Part shown: in pieces, positions 11,461-22,889 of the stretch
Layout of the letters: each line of letters starts with the position of its first letter
How positions within the stretch are numbered: position 1 is the stretch's first letter
Source: Nageia nagi
Lineage: Eukaryota > Pinophyta
Reading direction: 5' to 3'
Length of the DNA: 64,000 nt
Assembly: GCA_050084985.1 (NCBI GenBank)
Contig: JBITNC010000001.1
Location: 162,254,001 to 162,318,000 of the forward strand
Notes under the pieces: model-generated
Seen by the model: the letters and a program-made list of their open reading frames with translations, nothing else
Databases searched by the model: none
What the model was told of the DNA's origin: nothing
Translations under genes and position numbers: made by a program

Positions 11461-12290
11461 CTTGGATTGGGAGTTTTATCAATGTAAGGATGAAATGTTT
11501 GTATGTAAAAGCAATTATGCTAAAGATATGTTGTTGAAATTTGAGATGGAAAGTTGTAAATTACTATCCACTCCAATTCCTCATGTTGAGCTACTTTGTA
11601 AGGATGATGGTGGAGTGAGATTCAATGTAATCACTTATAGATCCATTGTAGGGAGTCTTATATTTCTCACAAATACTAGGATTGATATAGCATTTATGAT
11701 ATCACTTGTATCCAAATATGTGAGAGATCCATTTGAGTCACATTTGAAAGAAATAAAAAGAATTCTAAAATATGTTCAAGGAACAATTGATTTTGGCATC
11801 CATTACATTAAGCATGAAGGTATCAAGCTTGTTAGCTATAATGATTCATATTGGGGAGCAACATTGATGATAGGAAGAGCACATCTGGTCAATGATTTAG
11901 TCTTGGTTTAGGTATGATAACATGGATTTCAAAGAAAAAAGCATAGTGTCTCTTTCATCTACTAAAGCTAAGTATATTGGAATCACAAGTGCTAGTTCCC
12001 AAGCATTGTGGTTGAGGAAGATTCTAAAGGAACTTTGTGAGAATAAAAGTAGTGTAACTATTTTGTATTATGAAAACAAGAGTCCCATCCAATTGGCATA
12101 AAATCCATTCCACCACAATAGGTGAAAGCATTTTGCTATGAAGTATCACTTCTTAAGAGACATGGTGGAGAAGAACATTATTGAGCTTAGACATATTGAT
12201 ACTTTGGATAATGTAGCTAATATTTTCACCAAAGCTATTATCAAAGCTCAAGTTTTGAAGCTAAGTAACATCCAAGTACATCCTCTCAAC
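11461..12290 (+). pseudogene. E4 RNase H (broken)
   Basis: Follows RT after a shift. YRSIVGSLIFLTNTRIDIAF (about 11637-11700), HLKEIKRILKYVQGTIDFGI, then STKAKYIGITSASSQALWLR (11955-12020; the usual TEAEY carries Lys for Glu), HFAMKYHFLRDMV and NVANIFTKAI near 12205-12240, the conserved copia C-terminus (D of ADIFTK changed to N). Frames are broken at about 11910 and 12100. Confidence 0.88.
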
Positions 12291-12294
12291 ATCT

Positions 12295-12740
12295 AGGAGG
12301 AGAACGTTTAATACCATCAAAAGATCATAAATCAAGAAACTCTAGCTCTCTATTCCTAGCTAAGTGGTAAAGGTCTAGTTAGCAGTAACTAATTGACCTA
12401 CTAGTCCATCAGAATCAACTAGCCTTCCAGCTAATCAACCATTATACTAAACCACAACTCATATTGTATATGATTTGCACATGGTAGTTTATTAGTTTTC
12501 TTATTGTTTATCTTTATATTTCATTTTGAGGTTTGTTATAGCTAGGGGAATATATTTGGATGTGAATAAACAATCCATACTTATTTGTACATGGATTGTG
12601 AGGTTGTAATATCTATGATTAGTTTTCATGATTATTCTTTGTATTTACCTATAACAATCATATTTGTACTATAGCTTCTTCCATGAAGCTACAAAGCCAT
12701 GTAATTCCATTCAGTAAAGTAATGTGCAAGTTCACACTTC
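12295..12740 (+). repeat. E4 polypurine tract and partial 3' LTR
   Basis: AGGAGGAGAAC at 12295-12305, directly after the RNase H end, is the position and composition of a copia polypurine tract. The sequence after it (from about 12306) is taken as 3' LTR; it has no coding signal. Its far end and any target duplication could not be placed. Confidence 0.6.
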
Positions 12741-13489
12741 TATCATTTATCATTGTATACATTATTTACGTATTTATCATTAATGTGTTATTCATTATCT
12801 TTATTTTTTATGATCATCCTTTTATCAATTTTATCCTTTTATTTTTCTGTAATTTTTATACATCTTTGCTTATATGTATTGAATGTGTTCATTTCATCAT
12901 GTAGGCATTATTTATTATTGCTTATCCATGCATGTCTGTATTTATTAAGTGGGTTATTACATACATTTGTGTAGTCCATTACCCATATATTTAAGTCATT
13001 TTTTAAATCTCATTTTATGTGTTTTATCCATCCATACATGAGTGTAATTCATTTTCATTTATTACTTATGTGTATTTTATACATGCATCCATATTGCGTA
13101 CATCCCATAGATATCATTATATTATCCATTCACATTTACAAATAAACTGAAGAACATATCACAATTAGTAATAATCATTCTCATATTGCACATAACATGT
13201 ATCATAACCATAACAACATATATAACATCATATCACATAGCATCCATGCATAGACAAACATATAGCATAATCATAAAAACCATAACCATGCATCCATCTA
13301 TAGACCATAACACATGTAAAACCAAAATGCATGCACATAATATAGCCTATAACCATCCATAAGAAAATCATAAATGTCATACATAAGTATATATTAATGT
13401 CCATCCATAAATATAAATACATAGCATAGTATTATACACATGTACACATCCATCAAACCCATATATCTATGACTACTAAAATTGTGCAC
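12741..13489. other. Low-complexity AT-rich stretch, no gene
   Basis: Dominated by short words such as CAT, CCAT and ATAA, e.g. repeated CATCCAT, CATAACCAT and ACATA from 13150 to 13450. Short open frames here are composed of Leu, Ile, Phe, Tyr and His only and look like chance openings. May be a decayed microsatellite-rich region. Confidence 0.6.
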
Positions 13490-15411
13490 TCACAAGCACT
13501 TATCCAAATTTGGTGTCTCATCCTCACCTACCCTTAGTCCTCTCCAATTGTAGGGGCCTAATCCCCTCAACCATCTCATCCATGTACCTACCTAGGGGAA
13601 GTTAATTTCCCCTCTTGTCCCTCATCTTCCCCTGATGGGCCCCCTACCTTGCCCTATGCTCTAGGTAGATGGGGTACCTTGATGAATCCAACCTACCTAG
13701 GATCTTGTGTGACTATCCTCATCGACCTACTACTACTAGGAATGTGCATGCTCTATTGTAAGGTAGCTTTCTAAGTATGAGTACATGTATTTCACTGGGT
13801 CCTCCCCCCAAATTCTAGATCTAAGATCACTATACTTCAAGTTAATAGCTAATATTAAAATGCTAGCACCCTCATGGTCTCCCTCTATTACTAATCTATC
13901 ATGAGATGGTATTGGTGTTGTGACACCATGGTACCCTCAATATGAATCTTGATGTTTTCTCATGGACCTCTTGCCATGATGTCCATACTCTTTACTCTTA
14001 TCTTTATCTGCATGACCCCTATCAATATCCTCTATATGGTTGTAAGGAGCTATGCATCACCCCTCTACTTATGCAACTACAAGATACTCTTATAGTCCAT
14101 GTCTAGCTAGTGTGACTGCATCTCTCTCCCCTTCTAGCATGTCTCTCTAGGTGCTCATAACATGTTGATCTACCTACATGGTGTTCTACTCTAGGTTCAC
14201 CACATCTTGCTCATAGCATATAGTGTCTCTCTCCATAAGGGCCACATCCCTATCAACTATGGTAGTGTCCCTCTCTTGTAATAGTTGGGTATCATGTGTT
14301 GCTTGCCTCTCCTCCATCATATCTAAGGCTGCATCAAACTCCTCATCCCCTAGCCCTCCTCCCATCACCCCTAGGTCCACATCTACCACTTGCTCTCTTG
14401 CTACCTTTCCTACCTTAGGCCACCATGTATCATAAGCTACTATAGTCTAGGCATCATGAACATCTAGAATCATGATCATCTCATCAGGTGCATCATATGG
14501 GATGGTATAGTGTCTCCTTGAGAGATCCCCATGCACCTTTATGTGCCTATATAGCTATGAATATAATAGGATATCATACTAGATCCTATATTGATGAGTG
14601 ATGCACTCAAACCTATACATCTCAACATATTGGAATCTCTTCCCATGCATATTATAGGTTCATTGCACTCATGCTAGCTTCTCTGTATCCTTTTCCCATA
14701 CTATCCCTCCTTTATAGTGCCTAAAAATAATATCCTCCACTTGAATGATGGCCCAAATACTATGGTTCCATGAATACATCCTCTCATATGGCCTTCTCCT
14801 TGGAGATTCATGGATCATCAGGTGTATGGTAACTCTCACCTTCCCACAGGCACCTCTTGATCTACATCACCTATATTATGGATATCATAGGGTAAGTTGT
14901 GGGGCCATTCCACCCATACATACTTCTATGCCCATATCTAAATCAATAATGATATAGTAATCCCAAATCTACCTCTCTATCGATCTACTAGCTATTTGTA
15001 GGTTTGTTGTAAAATCAAGGGGGCTTAGGCATAGAATGTCCCATCCTTAACAATATCCTAAACTATATCTAATAGGTTTCAAGGGATCCTATATCCACTA
15101 GTATTTACCATCAATAAGATACTAATGACCATCATCATGATCATATCTCATATGTTGATCAGTCTATGAGTATACACTATAGTGTAGTCCACTTCATCGA
15201 TTCCTTTATCGATGGTCTACACCCATTATCAAACATCAAATGCATAGTTTGGCTCTTTAAGGTAAACCCTATGATCATGGATCCCTCAATTGTTATCCAA
15301 GATATGATATATATCCTTGAGAGTGATGATCATCTCCCTAATGGGGAAAGAGAAGTTGTTGTGTTGAGAATCCCAATAGTCCACCAATGTGAAGATGTAT
15401 GACTGGTCCAT
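13490..15411 (-). pseudogene. Plant mobile domain (PMD, aminotransferase-like) protein remnant
   Basis: On the minus strand from 15411 the reading is YIFTLVDYWDSQHNNFSFP (about 15400-15345), then IREMIITLKDIYHILD (15340-15290) and a stop after DNN. This matches the start of PMD proteins, which read L-ERW-PETHTFHLP-GEMT-TL-DV--LLGL (known family). PMD domains occur in MAIN-type nuclear proteins and in genes carried by transposons. The continuation is readable with stops to about 14450. A Glu/Asp-rich, coiled-coil-like frame follows at 14389-14186 (AALDMMEERQATHD, QERDTTIVDRDV), and a Pro-rich tail to about 13500, the usual tail type. Whether it is a host pseudogene or transposon cargo is undecided. 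Confidence 0.6.
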
Positions 15412-15559
15412 AATGACTATCTGTAGTCATGCAACATTAGCTAGTCCTACATAATTGAGCCATACCCAACCATTCTCATCCAAAGCAATATGAACATCCC
15501 TTAAGAAAAGACTAAACTTATGCTAGGTATTCACTTGACACCAGTACATGCAACTACCA

Positions 15560-16950
15560 TGTTATTCTTTTTCATCATAATTAGTTTATCTCTATTTTTC
15601 TAAGTTAGTCCTCTCAATTTTAAGTCATTCTTAGTTTTGTGACCTATCCTATGTCATCCTAGCTTGTTTTGTATCTTTATCATCTTTCCTCATCTCATGG
15701 TTTGGTTTTTACCATTTCACTTAAGTTTCTCCAATCAATCTATAAGAGATTAGCTAGGGTTCTCTAGCTAGTTCCCTATAGACCAATTGGAAAATAGGAT
15801 GGACAACTAACTCGATTGGAAATTCCATAGCCTTTCTAGTTGGGGTTTAACTAGTGAGGTGCCCATTGGTCCCTAAATTGAGACTTATCTACACCCCATC
15901 GATTTGTAGAGCCAAAGTGGGGTTGAATGATCTTGTGGCTAAAATTTTCAAATGTGCAAAAAAATACTAAAAATAGGCATGAATTCATAATATAATTCTT
16001 TAAAATTATTCTATGCTACCTCTTGGTCATTTTAACTATAATTTTATTTATTTTCATCCATTATTTAATGATCTATATGATTACTTAGGTTTTTATCCTA
16101 CCCTATGATTTTGTTAGTTTCTAGCATAATTTAACTATTAAAATTGAAAAATAAAGTTCATTTCCTTTGCTAAACTACATATGAACTACTTAACTATGCT
16201 TTTAGAATTAAAAATGGCCATGTTTTTTAGTTACATACCTACTTATTTAGGTAGTCACTTCCTCCTTTAGGTGGACTACATGGTGGTCTTGTCTAGCTCC
16301 TACTACTATGATTGTTTCATCCAATCTATTGATGTCACTCTTGAGCTCATGAATATGATAAGATCTTTCATTGATCAGAGCTTAATTTCTTAGCTACCAT
16401 GTGTGCAAATGATAAAATCAAACTAACTATTTTATTTTAAACATGTTTCCCTACCACCCAAATCATTGATTAGTCACCTAATTGATCATCTTGTTTAGCT
16501 AATCCTACCAATCAATATGCTTAGCCTTCCCACTAGTTAGCCCTAGCTAGTAAGCAGTATACTAGTTAGGTCTAATTTTCTTATTTTCTCCTATTTCTAG
16601 TCAATCCACTCAACCTTCTCACTCATTGATTGATAAAATGGTTGTGGCCCTTTTATTGGACATCATACCATCTTCTCACTTGAGGGGGATGTAATCATCC
16701 ATCTTTTTTCACAATCCTAGTCATTATCATCCTATCAAACACCCCATAGGTGTGATCAAATTTTTACAAAATTAGTTATTTTTTCTTGTATTTTTACTTA
16801 TTATTATTGATCATTTTAGCATATCTATCATTTATCACTCATCATGGCATTTTTTTAGGTGTCACATGATTACACTTTATGATTAAACACTTGGTAGGTC
16901 TACAATCTTATGCTTGATCATATGATAAGACTATATCTCTATCACTTTTC
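15560..16950. other. No gene seen
   Basis: Short frames only on both strands. CTAGTTAG/CTAGCTAG words are frequent (15750-15860, 16480-16570), as expected from decayed CAG/CTG-rich repeat DNA. I recognise no domain or LTR end. Confidence 0.5.
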
Positions 16951-17159
16951 ACCCTTTGAATGTTGGGGCAAACTAGAGTGATTTTACCCTTTGACTATTG
17001 GGGTAAAGTAGAATAATTTCATTCTTTGACTATTGGGATAAAGTAGAATTATTTTACCCTTCAACTATTGGGGTAAAGTAGAATCATTTTACCCTTCGAC
17101 TATTGGGGCAAAACAAAATATTTTACCCTTTAACTGCTAGGGTAAAGCAAAGATCATTC
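16951..17159 (+). repeat. 35-bp tandem repeat, six copies
   Basis: Units start at 16951, 16986, 17021, 17056, 17091 and 17125, a strict 35-bp period with one 34-bp step. Consensus is ACCCTTTGACTATTGGGG followed by TAAAGTAGAATCATTTT. The middle units differ at only a few positions, the outer ones at more. There are no unique spacers, so this is a minisatellite and not a CRISPR. Confidence 0.95.
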
Positions 17160-18599
17160 GCCTTTATTACTTAGTTTTTTGATGCAACTACATCCCTTAT
17201 ATATGTATGTGTTGCATCATTATATAATATGATTCCTTAATTTCATTTTATGATCATTAAATTTTTAACACTTTGTTAGTGCATATGACTCATTATCACA
17301 TCTTGTCTTCTCGATTACCAATTGGTTATGACACAATAGTGTTGGCACCATGAGGTATTATAGATATAGGTACTTCTTGATATGATTGTGTTGTATGTAT
17401 CATAATTTTTTGTGTTAATATATATATTAGTTATGATATGATATTATTATTATCATCATAAGGTGTTATAGCCATATGTATCTTCAGCATGATGAAATTA
17501 ATACTATCATCATCAATATCACATCACATGCACTACATTTATTTGTGTACCAAATTTTACATCTCATAAAATTTCATTTTACATCTCATAAAAACTTGCA
17601 TAAAAAAGGGCATCTATAAATACCTAAAAATCATTCATTTTCCTTCCTTAGGTGAGTCATAATGATTTGGTCTATCTTGTAGCTTACCATGATCCTATCA
17701 TGCCCTCATACTAGTTTGATAGAGTTCATGCAGTTGATTTTGGTAACTTAGCCCATTATTACCACCTAGTCGACCCTAGACCTAATCGACCTATCAGTAA
17801 GGGGACTAGTTAAAAATAAAAAGAACTTTTCAATCATTAACTAATGGATATTGATGAGATTTTACTTATTCATGCATCTCTTGAATATGGACTTGAACTT
17901 TGCAGCTTGGTACCTTCCATTTTGAGCTCAATCCACCATTTCCAAGGTGAAAGGGAGATCCTTATCCTAATCTTGCAAAGGAATCATAAACTCATGTGAT
18001 TTGGATTTTTGTTGAGATTAATATTATTTTAAGTATTTTGTAGGTTTTATAAGTCAATCAAGAGCATCTAATCATATCCTTTTTTGGTCATTTTGCTAAC
18101 CCACTTGTACATGGTTACAACTTAGTATTTTTTAGGCTAGTCTCTTGTAAACTTAGGCTAGAATAGTTTAGTTTGTTTAAATCATTACATAAATATTTTT
18201 AGGATTATGCTAACTTGCATTGTAGGCACTGAGATATTTTTGAATAACTTCTTGACTCAAGGCTTGGAGGTTTAAAAGTAAACTAGTCGCATCTTGCTTG
18301 GTTCTAGGGTCTTAAGGACCTAGAGGTTAGACAACTCCTTTAATTTTTGTTTTGTAGGTTATTTGACATTTGGGTATTTCACAATAACCTATTTTGTCTT
18401 TTTATCACTATTTTATCATATGCAAGTAATATTTTAGATATTGCAAAGTAGGCATTCTAAAGGCTCTTGGGTTTCTCACATTATTTATATTTTAACTTAG
18501 GATGTGGGATCCTTTTGGTATGATTAAAAATAGAGTGCAAATTATGAAAAGAAAAAGTTGAATAATAGCATTCTTTTGATATTGTTCACATTTATTCAT
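17160..18599. other. No gene seen
   Basis: AT-rich sequence with no frame or motif I recognise. A short duplication CATCTCATAAAATTTCATTTTA near 17560-17600 and ATCAT-rich text at 17440-17520 are the only local structures noticed. Confidence 0.5.
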
Positions 18600-18619
18600 A
18601 TTCAATTCATAATCTTAAA

Positions 18620-19375
18620 GCATAGTAGGCCAATAATAACCTAGTCTAAGCAAATTTTGATAAACAAATTTAGCACTAAAGTGTCAACCACATTCATCAT
18701 CATGAGCTTGGAAAAGGTCCATGTCTACTTCATGCCTCATTAAATTTGAGCACCACCAAAAGGCATTATATACAACAAATCACCTAAGATGAAATACTTA
18801 ATAGCTAGCTTTTAAAGTTTAATTGTAACATTATGGTCAAAGGTAACAAGAATAACACCATCTTTAAGATAATTGAAAATATCTTGATACCATTCACATG
18901 CATTGATACAAGTAGGAGAAAAATAATGATCCTTAATGAAATATTCAATAATAAAATCATGGGAAGGATTACTGATATTTTTTATCATAAGGATAGTCTC
19001 TTCATCTTCTATGTTCATAGGAGCAAGGGAAGTGACACTAACCATGGCATCAACATACCTATTGCTTTCACTTGGAATATTATTAATTTCATAGTCATTG
19101 AAGTAGACAAGAATATTCTTTACCATTTCTTTGTATGGTTGTATCTTGGGATCTTTGGTGTTTAGATTTTAGATACTTGCCTCACAATAAGTTGAGAATC
19201 ACCAAAGATTTTTATCCCTTTAGATCTAAAATTAGAGCTTCGTATTATGCCATATTTTTAGTGCAATCAAAACTTAGAATCATCAAATAAGGGTTGATAA
19301 GAATGAATCCTACCCCTACTTCATGAATGCACTTAGTACCATCAAATAAAAAGGTCCATTCATCATTTTTGGTGA
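18620..19375 (-). pseudogene. E2 archaeal-type RNase H and start of integrase (broken)
   Basis: Minus-strand reading from about 19370: WTFLFDGTKCIHEVGVGFIL (catalytic Asp in FDG), LSFDCTKNMA then YEALILDL (E of the YEAL motif kept), and IKIFGDSQLIVRQV near 19200. After a shift a frame at 19126-18812 reads VYFNDYEINNIPSESNRYVDAMVS, the normal end of this domain (residues A-D-A-LA changed to V-D-A-MV). The text then passes through YFILGDLLY (about 18790-18760) into the zinc-binding region of an integrase and is lost near 18600. Here aRNH lies downstream of the canonical RNase H. Confidence 0.8.
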
Positions 19376-19544
19376 AACTAACAAACACTTACAGATAATC
19401 AGGTTCAAGAACAAAGCAACAACATAGGGATGTAGTAGTAGAACTTAGTTTAGGGGTGTTCTGGCCATCCACTTCATTTGGAAACTATTCCTACATGCTA
19501 TATACTTTGTTTCATGGGTTATTGGTAATAAAATATGATATATC

Positions 19545-19949
19545 CTATCCCTTTATCAAATTCTAAGTGATAAATATCAAATTCAATTCTTGAAGCAATA
19601 TTACCTACTTTGTAGCTCTTTCAAATAGGTAGGATTTAGATATGAGATATCTAAGAGGATTTTCTTGAGCTATGACATAAGTTGTATTTCAAATCATGTA
19701 ATATATTAAATTTTCAATTCATAATACTATAGAAAAATACATATTTTCAATTGGAATGGACCTTGTCTCATAATCAAGTAAAGTCTTACTAACATAGTAG
19801 ATTGCTTTTTCCTTATTATTATCATTCTTTTGAGCTAGCATTGCCCCTAATGCACTTAATGTTGCTGAAACATAAAGTAACAAAATCCTCTTTGAATTAT
19901 AAGGGGCTAAAACTAGAGCATTTGTAAGATACCTTTTGATGTTGTACAA
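19545..19949 (-). pseudogene. E2 Ty3/gypsy RNase H (broken)
   Basis: A 76-codon frame reads YLTNALVLAPYNSKRILLLYVS, then SALGAMLAQKNDNNKEKAIYYVSKTL, then YETRSIPIENMYFSIV. These match the gypsy RT-RNase H pattern L-PPVL-P, LY-S-S--A-G--L-Q, YYVSK-L, and E-RY-P-EK--L--V. The usual catalytic Ser/Asp region has drifted (VSATLSALGA). Stops follow toward 19545. Confidence 0.85.
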
Positions 19950-20244
19950 ATATTTTTTACACTTTTAATCTTAAGTGAATTCCTAACCTTTCTTTAATAA
20001 ATGAGAAAATGGGGAAGTCATATATGCTAGGTAAGAAATGAAAATTTTGAGTACTTAAACTTTCCCTTAAATACTTTTGAATTTCTTCAAGTTATTAGGA
20101 GGATGAAAATCAATAATGGCTGAAAATTTCTTGGGATATACATCTATACCTTTTTTTGAAAACAACGAATCCAAGCAATTTACCTAATGAGATTGCAAAT
20201 GCACACTTCTAAGGTTTCAACTTCAAATTGTACTCTCTCATTCT

Positions 20245-20456
20245 TTAGAATAACATTCTCAAATATGAAATGTGATAATATTTGATTATGTATTTGTCTA
20301 AGATTTCATCAATATATACCTCAACATTTTCATGGATCTTATCATGGAACATACTCACCATGGCTCTTTGATAAGTTACACCTACATTCTTTAGATGAAA
20401 AGGCATGACCATCGAACAAAATATTCCCCAAGGATTAATAATGGTTATCTTATATT
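20245..20456 (-). pseudogene. E2 reverse transcriptase, C-terminal half
   Basis: Starts directly at the target site of element A. The minus strand reads KITIINPWGIFCSMVMPFHL, then KNVGVTYQRAMVSMFHDKI and VEVYIDEIL. These are the W-G-FCY--MPFGLKNAGATYQRA and YVDDI blocks of Tat RT. The catalytic box reads YIDE in place of YVDD, one Asp replaced by Glu, so this copy is probably inactive. The N-terminal half lies at 31565-31850. Confidence 0.88.
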
Positions 20457-21349
20457 TGTAGACACTCAAAATAAACCCTACATCTAGTTTAACAACATAT
20501 AAATAAATAAAATAAGTATCTTTTTAACATATATCATACTAAACTAATCATAAATCTTTATACAAGCTTCAAACAAGCTTGAAAACTCCATTATTGGATA
20601 GTTCTCATCGAGTACATGCAAAACAAGTGGTCACATGACCCCTTTTCGATAAAAATTGGCTATTTGGTGATCATGTTAATATTGTTATAAAAATTGAAAA
20701 CCAGTCGTCGGCGACCCAAAACAAACACCGGTGTTTTAGGATGATCGCCGACGTTCGCCTAGTAATCATCGATGACTCTGTAACAACTAAATAGACACCA
20801 AAATAGTGAGAGAAAGTTGAAATATTTCATTCTTCCAAGATGATGTGGATAGAGGGGGTCAGTTACGACCTACGATGGTGTTTTACTTCCCCTTACCAGC
20901 CTTGGAACACCTCACCCAAAATCTATAAATACAAGCCAATACAAAGCAATTTGGGAGGATCTTGGCCCAATTTTTGAAGTAGCGTAATGCTACCAAAATC
21001 TTGTGAGTTCATACCTTTTATTATTTTATGCTAGCTTCAATTTAATACATGTCATACATAGATGCTTTGATGTTATTATCTTTTGCATATGTGTAGGATT
21101 TATAGGTTGTTCATATCAAGGAGAAAAGCAAGCAAATCAAAAGCAATGGAGATCTAATACCTTCATTTTGGCAAATGACATTTGTAAAAGTCCCTTCCAA
21201 GGGAAAATTGTAGTTTGAGCTGAAAATCAATATCAATTTATAATTACAACATTTCTACCTATTTTACATAATTTGAGGTTCAGTGAAAAATTTAAGAATA
21301 ATTGTAATTTTATGTTATTCTACATTCCAGCTCTATTTTCACTGTAACA
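20457..21349 (+). repeat. Element A 5' LTR
   Basis: 893 bp, TG...CA. TATA box CTATAAATACA at 20923-20933. A short GC-rich block at 20700-20770 holds CGCCG/CGGCG-type words, unlike the AT-rich rest. By eye I counted about 39 substitutions against the 3' LTR (near 4-5 %), almost all transitions, plus two 1-bp indels. Confidence 0.97.
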
Positions 21350-21352
21350 TTC

Positions 21353-21371
21353 TGGCACTAGAAGGAGGGCC
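21353..21371 (+). promoter_or_regulatory. Element A primer-binding site
   Basis: TGGCACTAGAAGGAGGGCC lies 3 bp inside the 5' LTR, where minus-strand DNA synthesis is primed. The TGG start fits pairing with a tRNA CCA end; I could not assign the tRNA. Confidence 0.7.
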
Positions 21372-22889
21372 TGAACCTCCTTATTGATAGGGAGGTTTTT
21401 TATTTATGTTAAAAATGATTTTACCTTTCTATTATCTGGTTTATTTGAATTTTTCCATATACTGACTTTAAATTTTGCATTCTATGCTTTTGAGGAAATT
21501 TGTTGCAGAAATGCCAACAATTGGAATCGAATGCTGATGACTCAAAAGGAATGCCAGCGATTTACAAAGTAATCCAGACTAAATGCCAGTGATTAGAATT
21601 GAACACCAATGACTCAGAATAAATGCCAGCGACCTTTGTCTAAACGCCGGTGACTCATACTCCATGTCATTTTGTCTTCTTTTGTTATTTAAAAAAAAAT
21701 AAAATAAAATATATAATATATTGTTAAAATGGAAGGATACTTTTTGAATGTGATTCCTTTGCCTAGAATGCATATAAGAATGGATAGAAAAGATTAAATG
21801 CATATTTTTTATTAATTTATTTTATGTATAATGTTATGTATTTATTTTCATGTTTTGGGTGAAGGGTATGTACACATTAATACTTTTTATTTTGTCTACT
21901 TATGCTCTCCCTTTGTGCTTCGTGCGATCTAAGGTGACCAGAATAGACTTTATAAGAAGGAGTAATTAATTTTTCTTTCCTTTCACATTCCCATTATCAT
22001 TAATTTGGTTAATTTATCCACACATAATGACCTCTTACCAAGTTTGCCCTTACCACTCCATTGGAGGTCGAAGGGATATGTGACTAGTAAGAGGAGGTAA
22101 TTTACTACACATAATACTTCTATAATTGGAAGGAGTAAATGAATCACATTTAATTTGGAATGAACCTAAGGGAAATAAATCGGGTTTTAGGTAGTGTAAA
22201 TCATATTAAAAGGTTAATGAATTGTAGGGATTTGAATACATTAAGTACTTTCACTTAACAAAGTATGCTCTCACTTTTGTGCTTCCAGCGATCCTAAGTG
22301 ATCAGAAATAAGTTAAGTGAAAGAGGTAAAATTTATTCACATCTTATTTGGAATTATACTTCACATTAACACTCTTAAAGATGTCTGCCCTTACCACTCC
22401 ATTGGAGGTCGAAGGGATATGTGACTCTTGGAGGAGTAATTGAACCTCACTTAATTAATTTATCTACACTTAATGACTTTTTACTAAGTCTACTCTTACC
22501 ACTCCATTGGAGGTCGAAGAGATATGTGACTAGTAAGAAGAGAGAATTTATCACATATAAAACTTCCACAGCTAGAAGGAGTTAATGAATATCATTAAGA
22601 GGTTGGATAATGAATCACATTATAATTAAAAAAGAACAACAGGGTTTATTAAGGTCAAGATTCACTTAAAATAAACTTTGATTGTATCACATTAAGATAA
22701 GATAAGTAAATGGACATGAATGTTTGGGAGGGTAGTATGCATAAACGCACTTTACTTGTTTAAATGCATTTCATAAGGCCTTAAAGGAATTTTATCATTA
22801 TGAGGTTTGTCTTGGTTGCACTTTTGAATTATGTTCCTTTTTCTATCAAAGTAAAACCAAAAATATAGAGACTATGGTCACATCTTGCC
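21372..22889 (+). repeat. Element A leader with internal repeats
   Basis: No ORF of note. At 21505-21660 the motif GCCAGCGA/GCCGGTGACTC recurs about six times at 20-40 bp spacing, echoing the CG-rich block of the LTR. A ~360-bp unit is duplicated: ATGCTCTC-CTTTGTGCTTC recurs at about 21902 and 22264. The block CTTACCACTCCATTGGAGG plus TCGAAG-GATATGTGACT occurs at 22046, 22387 and 22493. Such repeated leader sequence could serve RNA packaging or regulation (inference). Confidence 0.75.

Larger units (their letters stand above)
9240..12740 (+). mobile_element. E4: 5'-truncated Ty1/copia retrotransposon
   Basis: Plus-strand order is protease C-terminus, GAG-pre-integrase, integrase, RT, RNase H, polypurine tract and part of an LTR: the Ty1/copia order, with integrase before RT. 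The 5' LTR, primer site, gag and protease active site are missing, so the copy is truncated as well as mutated. Confidence 0.9.

Noticed and set aside
12683-12974. Two overlapping 73-codon hydrophobic ORFs
   Set aside because: Composed of Phe, Ile, Leu, Tyr and His from low-complexity AT-rich DNA, overlapping in two frames; no membrane-protein pattern beyond composition.
14223-14957. Plus-strand Ser/Thr-rich ORFs
   Set aside because: Antisense shadows of the PMD remnant on the minus strand.
16951-17159. CRISPR-like array of short repeats
   Set aside because: Units are contiguous with no unique spacers and the DNA is eukaryotic; it is a minisatellite.
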